Notes under the pieces: generated by a model | Databases searched by the model: none | What the model saw: only the letters and a program-made list of their open reading frames with translations | What the model was told of the DNA's origin: nothing | Shown here: one piece after another, positions 46,241 to 58,008 of the stretch | Numbering within the stretch: position 1 is the first letter of the stretch | Layout: the number at the start of each line of letters is the position of its first letter | Translations under genes and position numbers: made by a program | Source of the DNA: Phialocephala subalpina | Lineage: Eukaryota; Ascomycota; Leotiomycetes; Helotiales; Mollisiaceae | Direction of reading: 5' to 3' | Assembly (NCBI GenBank): GCA_900073065.1 | Contig: FJOG01000066.1 | Span: 42,150 to 106,149 of the forward strand | Length of the DNA stretch: 64,000 nt

Positions 46241-47947
46241 CTGCTAATGAGATTGAGTACGACACAAAGGTATAAGAACTTGTGAGTAGATATTTAATTG
46301 GATTGTATCAAACGACATCGCATCCTAGACGAGCAGCGCTTGCTGGCATAGAAGAAGGAGGGCAAGTCTTGGGAATGGATCTTCGGCAAGTTCCCAGGCA
46401 GGCGCAATACGTACGCGCTAGAACATGGTCTGGCCAGAGCCGAATAGCCTCACCCCCACAGATGGACAGGAAGCAGCTCGACACCTTCACGAGCCGAGAA
46501 ACTAACTGAGCATCTTCAACTGATGGTATGAGGGAATTGGATAATTTCTGAAACATGAATACCTGTGCTTGCGGGAGTATCGTAAGTATCGAAGCTGTAA
46601 ACATCGGACGGGATGTATTTATGCATTTTCTCTATTCCTCAGAAGTAGAGGACTCGTTATCAGAAAGATCCGTCTCTTGGTCTAAACATCCAGTTTCTTC
46701 GGTTCTCCCGTCATCATCCTAGGCTACGTCATCTCTAAGGATTATTCGCCTCCCCGTTAAGGCATCCCAAGACTATATTTATAAAGCCGGGAAAGAATGC
46801 GACAAGATTCTTACAACCTTTAGGTAGCTCATACGAGCTAGATAGCTTCTAACTCCTTACAGTTTCGGAGAATATTAACAAAGTCGGTAAACTTATAATC
46901 CAAGTTAGTCGTCTATGTGTCTAGGGTCTCTAGATCGATCGAATCGCCCGTCACCCCAGTCTCCTAGTTCATGAATTCCTAGAGATACAAGCTAACATAT
47001 TGGAGATTATGTTTGAGCTAGGATAGTCTCGTTCCTATCTATGTATTTAGAAGCCGTTCTAGAGCGTTCGATAGGAGATGGACATCCGCTAGAAACACGA
47101 CATGTGCCGATACAAACCACTACTTATAGACTACCAGACGACGGGTTTCTTCGCGGAAAAAAAGACGACCCAAGATATCCCAAGATATGGAGCAGAGGCA
47201 CCTATAGCAAGCGCAACAGTGACATGAAGATAATATAGTAGTTCGATGATTTTCGCGATGCTTTTGTGACCTATCTGCAAATGCGCTGCGAAATGAGCAG
47301 GACGGTGGGTGCTTGGATGACGGCATTTGATCAGCTTTTCTGTGTGGTTGGAGCACCTAGGCTGGCAACGTCCTCGTGTAAATATCCGTCACGTGATAGG
47401 TGCCGTTTCTTATCTCTATTAAGTCAAAACCGCTGTTTTTATTCTTCGTGGCCTCTAGGGGAATTTCAGATGTAATTAAGATGTCTTTGGCGTATTTGAT
47501 AGGGATTTCTACGATCTTCATCGATAACCGACGAGAAACACTCGCTTACAGTAGACCTCGCCTATCTTGGCCCCTAAAAGGCCCCACAGTACGGGGTACA
47601 CCGCAGCAAATCAGAGCCATCTACTCGTATTACGACCACTCAAATATGAACACCCGGGCAACCCATTAACTCACACTGTGAGTTGAGGTTTATTTCATGC
47701 ATGAGGAAGGCGCAAGTCGGTACTTTAGGTAAGGCTTGCCCTGCGTCAATCCATGGGGATCTTTATTTGTCTTCGATCGGTAGGAGCTTCTCTTTCTTTC
47801 CTGTTCTTTCATTTGTACTCTTTCCGCCATGTCGCAAACCACCAGCTTTCTTTATCAGGGAAAGTCGCGCATAAGCCACAGTTAGCTTCTGGAGGTGGCA
47901 GTCAATCTTCCCCTCTGCTCAATACCATAGGTGCGAACACTTTAAAT
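46241..47947. other. Decayed sequence and promoter of the Zn2Cys6 gene
   Basis: About 46,320-46,450 (plus) reads LDEQRLLA, stop, KKEGKSWEWIFGKFPGR, which recalls a Myb/SANT helix pair (K..GKSWE.I...FPGR) and may be a fragment of a regulator. The rest up to 47,700 has many stops. The last 250 bp should be the promoter or leader of the regulator gene. Confidence 0.35.
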
Positions 47948-50044
<2,097 letters not shown>

Positions 50045-51123
50045 AGAGGAGGTGCTGTTGCGGCTAGGTGAGGATTTAAGGCATAAAATTAAGTATGAGG
50101 TGGAGGTTATGGTCTAGATGTGGCTGTGATAGGATATCGACGCAGGGAATGAAGAAGTTTCTGGGAGTTTGGGACACCCTGCGCGTGGCTACTCTCGAGC
50201 CAAGTCAAGAAATATCATAACCGGTCCTCTTGTAACTTTAAGGTACGAGTGATATACTCGATATACCAGGTAGCTGCGCTATATATAGTGATAATCTTGA
50301 GAGGCGACTATCCACTCTTGTCAAATTTCGAGATAATAAGGAAAAGGGGTATTCTTTATTTATATTATCTGGAATCATATCCGAGGGCCAGTTTCCAATA
50401 CTGGAGATTATAAGATTAGAGAGGTAAAGTAGAAAAGTGGGAGAGTAAACGCTAGTCTAAGGATTATACGCATTAACGATATTAATAATAATATAATATA
50501 ATTTCGGGCAATATAATTAAATATAATAACCTATAAAAGTTATTTATAATTTTTAACTCGCTAAGGCATTAGCTCGCACGTGATAATAAGTTAATTCGCT
50601 GAAGGGTTTTATCATAGCAATAAAAGAGTTTTAATGGCCCTAAGGATTTACCAGGGGTAATAATTTATTGATTCCGTTTTATAACGTTACTTATTCTATT
50701 TATATTTCGATTAATACCAAACGAAATACCATAGAAACTTGAGGTTTGGACCCTTGTTTTCTAAGGGGTTTCGTTTTGCAAATCGAATTAATATAATGCT
50801 TTTTTTCGCCTTTATACAGTAAGGAGCGATTGCGGCTTCGTACCTGTAAACTATACATATTTTGTTGTTATTAATGCCAAGCCTCTCTGGTCAGCAATAA
50901 CGACCTTATGGATCATGTTCTTTGTTATTAATCCACTATTACGGCAAACGAGATTCGCTGCTTTTGCGAAATAATACGAGCCTTTATAGATACGTGTCAA
51001 CTTCGAGAATTCTGTCCTTTATTGTCATCGATAGCACCTCTTTGTTCTCGTCGATAATACCTCTTGGTTATCATCGATAACAGCTCCTAATTGCATCACT
51101 CAAGGATAGTCAGCCCCTCGACC
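50045..51123. other. AT-rich flank of Tc1/mariner element
   Basis: Mostly non-coding and AT-rich. It includes an 85-bp block at 50703-50790 that recurs at 57475-57565. Three nearly repeated CATCGATA-A-CACCTCTTxG units (51030-51090) precede the transposase frame. Confidence 0.5.
50703..50790. repeat. Dispersed repeat, copy A
   Basis: Contains ATTAATACCAAACGAAATAC, GAAACTTGAGGTTT and AGGGGTTTCGTTTTGC. The copy at 57475-57565 is similar over its whole length. Confidence 0.7.
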
Positions 51124-52104
51124 ATGGCGCCTAATCTTGCGAAATCGCAGACTAAGCTAATCGGCGATATGATCTTTAGCGGCGTATCTTTTACTAACTC
51201 CGAAATAGCAAAAGCTGCTAGCTGCAGTATCCGTTACATTCAAGCAATCCGCTCGAATTTCTAGCACTTCGGCAGTCTTAAAGCCCCTCGGAATAGTGGC
51301 GGACGTAGAGTAAGCGTCACACCGTTGATGTTAAATGCCCTTTGTGAACACTTGCTAGAAAAGCCCGGTTTATACCGCTCAGAAATGGTGATATTTCTGT
51401 AGGACGAATTCAAGGTGCTTATATCGACTTATAGTATAGGGAGGGCATTAAAGAATAGGAACTAGACTAAGAAGATAATCCGTCGAGTCGCAAATAGACG
51501 AAATCCTGATCTAAGAGACTTATACCTACACAATCTGGAAGAGTTCCGTTCCTACCATCTTGTTTACGTTGATAAATCAGGTTGTGACTAGCGTGTTGGG
51601 TTCAGACGGACCGGCTGGTCCCCCACTGGTACGACACCTATTCAAGTCACCCGGTTTCAGCGTGAAAACCGTTACCAAATACTCCCTGCCTATGCGCAAG
51701 ATGGGATCATGTATTCTCGCGTCTTCCAAGGGTCTACAGACAGTACCGTTTTCGAAGATTACATTAAAGAGCTACTTCCGTTATGCGGCAGATAGCCAGA
51801 ACCAAAGTCGGTTCTTATCATGGATAATGCCTCTTTTCACCATACAGAGCGCATAAAGCAGATGTGCTACGAAGCTAGTGTGAAGCTAGTTTATTTGCCT
51901 CTATATTCACTAGACCTTAACCCGATAGAAGAGTTCTTTGCTGAGCTCAAAGCATTTATCAGACGGAACTGGCAAGTTTATGAAGTAAACCCAGCGCAAG
52001 GATTCGATCATTTTCTGGAATGGTGTATTAAGGTAGTTGGTAAGAAGCAGAATAGTGCCAAGGGTCACTTCAGACATGTAGGAGTCACAGTAGAAGAATT
52101 CTAA
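51124..52104 (+). pseudogene. Tc1/mariner-family transposase, RIP-inactivated
   Basis: One frame of 327 codons runs from ATG 51124 to TAA 52104, broken by five in-frame TAG codons (51262, 51400, 51463, 51589, 51793) and no other kind of stop. The N-terminus (MAPNLAKSQTKLIGDMIFSG, then EIAKAASCSIRYIQAIRSNF) is a helix-turn-helix DNA-binding domain. The DDE catalytic domain shows LVYVDKSGCD, RVGFRRTGWSPTGTTP, VLIMDNASFHH and LDLNPIEEFFAELK, that is D, D and E in the usual order. The intact frame and TAG-only stops imply recent arrival and C-to-T damage at CpA in Gln codons. The copy cannot be translated into active transposase. Terminal inverted repeats were not found by eye. Confidence 0.9.
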
Positions 52105-52182
52105 GCCAAGAACTATACATTAATGCATCTTGTCTCATCTCAAGAAATCACAATGAACTGTGCCTCCCTCTATTTCGCATTA

Positions 52183-52890
52183 CTACTCGGTCCGAGCTCT
52201 CTTATATTCCTTAACCCACTCATCGATGTCACCCACAATATACTCAGCAACACCTCGTTTGATTTTCTTCTCAATCAGATACTTTAGATCGGGGTCACGC
52301 CGAATTAACCCAAGATCCATGCCATTATCTATCATCAAATCGCAAGCTTTTTGATACTCTAGTTTTAGTGCTAGCTTCTTGACTCTCGATTGCTGCCAGG
52401 TACAGTATTCTTCTACCTGTTCATCTAAGCAGCCAGGAACATCAAGAGGTATAATCATGGCGAGTTTCGGCTGCATCGTGTAAGCCGGAGTACTCGCTAA
52501 AGATAGTTAATTAGAGGTTTAACTCGACGACGTAGGCAACATATTTATGATGTAAATGGGAGGAAGGTTAAAGGAAGATATATTAGGCCCTCTTTGGTGT
52601 CTCTCGAGCCGCTACTGCTCCTCTGCGTATAATTACTAACGTATCTCCTCTGGCATATCATCAGGTGTCTTTAACTTATGCCCTTGTTCTATATGCCTAA
52701 TAAGGCTCTTGAAGTGATGTGTCCTTAGTCTATAGTGCTTTTTACCAATAGGGTCAGGCCAGCAATAAGGTCCAAGATTACAAGGAGGGCCAGGGCACCA
52801 CATAAGCTTATACACGTCTCGCCAAATAGACGGCTCTCCGGAAGCTTCTTCCTCTGCATCGAGCTGCAAAGTCCTTTCGGTCAGCATCCT
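52183..52890 (-). pseudogene. Relic of a repeat-associated fungal gene family
   Basis: Two in-line frames on the minus strand. The upstream one (52887-52636) has MWCPGPPCNLGPYCWPDPIG, KKHYRLRTHHFKSLIRHIEQ and GHKLKTPDDMPEEIR, then TAG-TAA, and continues in frame LYAEEQ-stop-RLERHQRG. The downstream one (52476-52183) has LDVPGCLDEQVEEYCTWQQS and KACDLMIDNGMDL, ending KKIKRGVAEYIVGDIDEWVK. I recognise this combination (CPGPPC...HYRLRTHHLKSLI...EQGH and a C-terminal W-QQS helix) as a multicopy, uncharacterised family in Pezizomycotina genomes, but I do not know its function. The stops make the copy non-functional. Confidence 0.65.
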
Positions 52891-55000
52891 TTGAGTAATC
52901 GACGATACACCTCTTTTATTTGTTCCTGATGACGCCTAACCACTTTCTACATATTAATGGTTAAAGGAAATAGTGACTCTCAATTTCTTGCCAGCAAGAA
53001 AGAGGTCACCCCACTAAAGAAGCTATTTCTCTATTACAGACCAATCAATGTTAGTGCTATCAAAGCTTTTTGTGACATCGCGTTCTGAGCGTTATGTCAC
53101 TGCGACTACGATCTTGGTGTCATCAGACTTAATAGTTCTCTTTTTAGCCATTATTTTGCTTAACAGAACCTTTTCTAGATTAGGCTGCAAAAAGAGTCGC
53201 CAGTACAATGAAGGCTAAAGAACCAGATTCTGCTCTGTATCTTTCGACACCTCTCTATTGTTGATTCTTACTCTCCATTCAATTGAGTAATATATATACT
53301 ATGGCGGATCCTCGTTATATGATTTGCCCTCATCCTAGTCAGTGAGCTAACAAAACCCAAGCGTTTCATCTTGTAGTTGTGTTTCTTGTACGCTGAAGTC
53401 ATCCTGGAAAGGGTCCCATCGATCGTTCGAATTGATATCGACATCATGGAAAACGGAGGGGCTGCTCATCGTCACTAATCTCTAATATCAAGAGATATTA
53501 TAAGGCGTAGATTTTTAGGTTAATGGCGTAAAGTTATGAAGATTCTACGATGGGAAATCTACTGGCAAGTCGAGAAAAGGTTACTACGAAAAGACACATT
53601 GCAAGAAGACAAAAGCACGTGCGTAATCAATTACAAAGGAGACTGGTTGCAAAGACTTGACGTTAGTGCTTCGTCAAAGCAGCGTCCGCTGACCGTATAA
53701 AGACAATAACGTGACAACAAAGATCTAACCGGAATCGCTCTAGCACAACCCGACATATCTTGGCAGCCGCTTTTTAATTAGATTAATTGACATTGAAAGA
53801 CGAGGCCGCAATCGCTCATCACTGTATCGTTTTACTTATTCTATTAGAATTAATAAGTAATTCTTTGTTTTCTTTATTCAAGAAAATATGTTTTCAATTA
53901 GTTTTTATTTTATAATATAAAGGCTTAAATAAAGAAGTAATAAAAGGATTATAAATTCTTTATTATTAAAAATATAAAGGATTTATTACTTTTTTATCTT
54001 TTCTTTATTTTTGAAATATATTTTCTTTATTTATAAAAATAAAGAATTAATAAAGAATTAATAAATTCTTTATTATTTCTTTATATTACGCAATTTTAAT
54101 ATAAATTATATCATTTTGATTAGAATAAAGGAAGGATTTACTTATTTAAAGAAGGAAATAATCTAAGTGTTTTAGTTTTAATCAAGTAATTAATATCTTA
54201 CATTTTGCTTACCCTATGAAAATTCAATATATTCTTTATCTCAATCTATATATCCTTGCTTTGACCTTTTGTTTAATCTATAATCAGCGAAATAACTCTT
54301 TTATCCAACCACGATTTCAACCCCTAGAGAGCTAAATAGCTCAACTATTGATTGGTTAGATCGGAGTGAAAAGATATATGAAGAATAGAGACTATTAGAA
54401 GTTAGGAGGACTACTCGCATTTTTTTTCAAGTCTGACAATCGTAGACTTCTCTACTAAGGTGGTGTTTGTTCTCGCGGTACATTAAGATTCCTTATTAAA
54501 TACCCTTAAAAAGCACACATGGAGTAATCTTAAAGTAAGACTTTTGGAAATCGACGTTGAATTCAGCCTACCATTTTGCAGATCTTCGATTAAGATATTG
54601 GAAATTCCACTGTTTCTAGCTTCGAGGAAGCTTCTTGACTGGCTAAAAGGGTGCGGCATAGTCTTGAAATTTCTGAGTTGTTTATGCGATTGTCAGACTT
54701 AAAAAAAAAAGCAACTAGCAAACTAGTAGATTGGCAAAAGGAGTCTTGGGCAGCAGAAAGAGAGTATGGCTGATAGGAAATAACGAGTGGGTCTATTATT
54801 ATCAATGTAATGCTTTTCATGATACATAGGTCTCATTTCCCCCCACGCTATAATCGAGCCTCAAAACCACCCCCTGCTCTTATCCCTTGCTCTTACCCCC
54901 AGTCGCAAACGAGCACACCCAATCAGAAGGCCTCTTGAGCTGTCTGTGCCCTTACTTTTTTTGTGAGGAGAAAGACCCGAGCGTGCTTTCGTAGGGTTGC
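52891..55000. other. AT-rich intergenic region with a MITE-like pair
   Basis: 53,860-54,260 is very AT-rich with palindromic TTCTTTATTA/TAATAAAGAA text. At 54420-54710 a short inverted-repeat pair is listed separately. No coding signal. Confidence 0.45.
54420..54710. mobile_element. MITE-like inverted-repeat pair
   Basis: Left end TTTTTTTCAAGTCTGACAATCG (54421-54442); right end CGATTGTCAGACTT plus a run of A (54687-54710). The 22-bp ends are reverse complements with one mismatch and a variable homopolymer. The ~290-bp element has no coding content. No target-site duplication is evident. Confidence 0.45.
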
Positions 55001-56515
55001 TTATTTTCGAACGAGTTGAAACTGCCTTACTTCACCCTTTACTGATAGGTGAAACCGATGCCAGGTAGGTTGCTTGTATGTGTCCACTTCCTTTTTAAGG
55101 TCTGCTTTTCGCTTGAGAAGAATCGTGGACTTTTCGTTAAGCTCTTCTCTTCTTTCGATAAGCCCTTTTCTCTCTTCGGCAAGTTTTTCTCTTTCTCCGT
55201 TAAGCCATTCCCTCTCTCCATCAAGCCTTTCTCTCTCTCCGTCAAGCCTTTCTCTCTCTTCAATAAGATTTTCTCTTTTTCTGTCAAGCCTTTCTCTTTT
55301 TCTGTTAAGCTTTTCTCTCTCTCCCTCAAGCTTTTTTCTCTCTTCGACAGGCCCCTTTCTCTCTCCGTTTAGCCTCTCTCTTTCTTCAAGCTTCCTTTTG
55401 TCCCTCTTAAAATTTTGCTCAGACTGGTTGGTTTTCTCTGTTGCCGCTTCGAGCCCTTGGATATCACCCTTCATCTCTGCATCCTTTTTCTTGAACTTCT
55501 CTTCTTTCTCATCCAACTCTGTCATTGCCTTTTTCAACTTTTCGCTATCCTCCTCGACCTTCTTATGACGTTTATCGAACTCCTCCTGCATCTTGTGAGA
55601 CTTTTTCTCCTTTTCCTTGGCCTCCAACCGAAGTATCTCTGTCATATCGAGTTGAAGCCTGTTGGCAGATATAGTTTCATCTTCCCACTGACTCAGTGCC
55701 TTGCATAATGCCTTGCTCATCTTGTTGTATGTCTTGGTCTTCCAGCTGGTAGCTGCAATCAATTCCTTGGTGTAGGTAACACCTTCCCCCTTTGTGCTAT
55801 TTTCGACTGTCTTGTCAAGGCCACTGTCCAAGGAAGTGCCGCCTCCCCCAGCAGAGCAACAGTCGAGGATAGTGAGGACGTTGCACTGTGCATTCATGAT
55901 AAGGTTGCTGATGTCCTGCCAGAGCAGCGTGGAGGGTTTCTTATAGCAGTTGCTAGTTTCATTAGCGGGCAAGTCCCAACGTATCGATATAGGAAAAATT
56001 CACATACTACTTTTCACCTTCCGCCATCTTGACGAGGTCATCTCGTGTGAAGTTCATATCTCTGCATGCATCCAAGAGGGTACGCATATCTTTTTGCATG
56101 GTTCCTACATTGCTGGGCAGATTATGGCTTCACTAACGTTAACGTTGACTCCTGCCAGAGTAAGAATAACTGTGAGATGAGCGTCAACTAACCTGCAAAA
56201 CTCCAGTCCATTCCCGTGTGTATAGCCTCCGTGTCCGTGGTAGTAGATGATTCGGTTCTTGCCCGGCTTTGATAAGAATTCTGTGAGCTCTGTCTGCAAG
56301 CCGTCCCATGGCTTGTCCATGGCCATGTTAAATTCTTTCGGTGTAAATCCCTTTAAAGAAAACGCTTTGTTGACGGCCTCGCGCTCGCCCTTTAGGCCGC
56401 CGATGTCTGTGTGCTTGAACGCGAGGAGGAGTACATCGTACTCGGGTTTGAGTACATCGTCCTTGGGTTTGGGTACATCGCAGCGCCTTCCTCTAATTGC
56501 ATTTCTATGAGACAT
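55001..56515 (-). CDS. Caspase-like (peptidase C14) protein with long repetitive coiled coil
   Basis: Exons: 56193-56515, 56008-56112 and 55001-55952; introns 56113-56192 (GTTAGT..CCCAG, phase 2) and 55953-56007 (GTATGT..CTAG, GCTAATG branch, phase 2). 459 aa. Residues about 27-230 form a caspase-fold domain: DVLLLAFKHTDIGGLKGERE, catalytic His in IIYYHGHGGYTHG (His93/95), and catalytic Cys in NVLTILDCCSAGGGG (Cys175), followed by KELIAATSWKT. Residues about 235-440 are a charged helical rod of seven-residue units such as ERERLDGEREWLNGEREKLA. The rod is encoded by 21-bp repeats. Fungal caspase-like proteins and metacaspases act in regulated cell death. A caspase domain joined to a coiled coil could be self-assembling, which is inference. 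Start at ATG 56515; another ATG at 56524 or an upstream exon is possible. Neighbouring HET genes share the cell-death theme. Confidence 0.75.
55190..55375. repeat. 21-bp tandem repeats encoding coiled-coil heptads
   Basis: On the plus strand the text CTCTCTCCRTCAAGCCTTT recurs every 21 bp about eight times with modest divergence (e.g. 55212-55262 and 55275-55320). Each unit encodes one heptad of the coiled coil on the minus strand. Confidence 0.8.
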
Positions 56516-56842
56516 CCTGCACACTCGTTTTGGCCGCTAGGGCGATGGTCCAGCTGTTCCTTTTTGACGCGTTTCACACGCTGGGTTGGACCCCGTAGGT
56601 CCGCTTAGGACGCTGAGGGCTGAAAGGTGGCCGGCTGAGCCAGAATTAAAAATGATTTGCCGCTTGACTTTTGCTGTTGGTCGATAGCGGTGTGTTAACT
56701 ATGGAGTCTACAGGTGAGGAACAGACTGAAGTGCTTGCAAAGAGGGGAACCATGGCTATTTAGCACCAACGAGGCAAACATAAGGCAGCGATATGGCAGC
56801 AATGAAACAGCAATACTCATTTTTATTGTGTCCCCATGACCC

Positions 56843-56970
56843 CCACTCCCTTCGGGAGTGTCACGGGTCGACTTGCAACACGCGTATTTTTCAGAACCTG
56901 GCCGCAGCTCCGAGAACTAGCGGTTTTTAGCGCTGTTGCAGGTCAAACCGTGACACTCCTCCGGGAGTGG
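56843..56970. repeat. Inverted repeat with palindromic arms
   Basis: Left arm 56843-56878 begins CACTCCCTTCGGGAGTGTCA; right arm 56935-56970 ends GACACTCCTCCGGGAGTG. Each arm also contains its own ACTCCC/GGGAGT hairpin. The arms differ by a few substitutions; the spacer is about 56 bp. Confidence 0.7.
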
Positions 56971-57474
56971 CTGTGCAAGGAACGCAGGACAGCCACGATA
57001 CAGGGGCCAGTGTCCTCAGGCACAATCAAACGCTTAGATCCCTAAAACGCTCACTTGCTACGTACGAGCATAGTCACGGATAAGGCGGGTAAGCCGTACT
57101 GTCTTGATCTCGTAGGAGAACACCTTTATTCGAGAATCTAAAGCTATGGAGAGGAGAAGAGAAGAGAGAATGAAAGGCGACGAGTTTTAGCGTCGCACGG
57201 ACCACATGGGCTTAGAACACCAAAAAATCAGACGCTGTAATAGCTTGTAATTTAGCGATGTGGTCCCTGAAGCCTCAGGCTTCAAGCCCTGAAGCTTCCT
57301 GAAGCGCCCTAAAGCATCCCTGTCACGCTAAAATTGCCTGCAGAGTCCGTCGTTGAGGGGATAGAGTTCACAGTTATTTCGGCAATGCTTAATTAGGGGT
57401 TATCACAGCCTGAGAATTTGCTGGAGCGACTTGCACTCTTCTCTGCTGGAGTGATGCAGTCTGCTCATAAGTCG

Positions 57475-57565
57475 ATTGATACCGAACAAAACACCTCGGA
57501 AACTTGAAGTTTTTACCTCTATTTTCTGAGGGGTTTCGTTTTGCGCTAATCGGATTAACTATCTT
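57475..57565. repeat. Dispersed repeat, copy B
   Basis: Contains GATTGATACCGAACAAAACACC, GAAACTTGAAGTTT and GAGGGGTTTCGTTTTGCG, about 80 percent alike by eye to 50703-50790. Confidence 0.7.
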
Positions 57566-57804
57566 CCGCCTTCGCGTCTCATGATCTACGTATCCTTGCT
57601 TTGAAGTGCGCGAATTTCACTTGCCCCCCGATCAGTGTTAGCATAATATAAATTAATTGAATCTAGAATGAAGCTATTCCGAACTATCCGTACCTCGTCA
57701 ATTAATCTCAACCTATAGGCTATATCTCTCTATATGCGATTGCAGCGAGTTCCCTACGTATTAATACCTATTTGCAAGCCTTAATACAATAATCCCACAC
57801 CGGA

Positions 57805-58005
57805 ATGTCGACATCAGGGTTTTCTACTACAATCAGAGCCGAATCTGGACCTCTCCAAAGTTTACTTCAGTCTTTGGACCTAAGCAGTCGCTGCTCTAAC
57901 CTGAGCCGAGCCCTGAGCACGCTGATGAGTCAGCCGGATCATGCTGCAAAGAGACTCCGAGTAGGACGCAAAATGAGCCAAAACCTTGAGGATACAAGCA
58001 AGTAG
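57805..58005 (+). CDS. Small open frame, 66 aa, unrecognised
   Basis: From ATG 57805 the frame reads MSTSGFSTTIRAESGPLQSL, then a Ser/Leu-rich middle and a basic C-terminus AKRLRVGRKMSQNLEDTSK, stopping three bases before the end of the neighbouring HET gene. Its 3' end abuts the HET gene's stop codon convergently (58009). No motif is known. The interior (57893-57913) resembles 45066-45086, which has only C/T changes, so the small frame may be part of a repeat rather than a gene. Confidence 0.25.
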   Translation: MSTSGFSTTIRAESGPLQSLLQSLDLSSRCSNLSRALSTLMSQPDHAAKRLRVGRKMSQNLEDTSK

Positions 58006-58008
58006 CTC

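Larger units (their letters stand above)
56516..57804. other. Intergenic with hairpins and a dispersed repeat
   Basis: No gene. It contains an imperfect 36-bp inverted repeat (56843-56970), a GAAGC/CTGAAGC-rich stretch (57265-57315) and copy B of the dispersed repeat (57475-57565). Confidence 0.5.

Noticed and set aside
55049..55568. Plus-strand Ser/Phe/Leu-rich frames
   Set aside because: They arise from the 21-bp repeats of the coiled coil read in antisense; hydrophobic look is a by-product of Glu/Lys codons.
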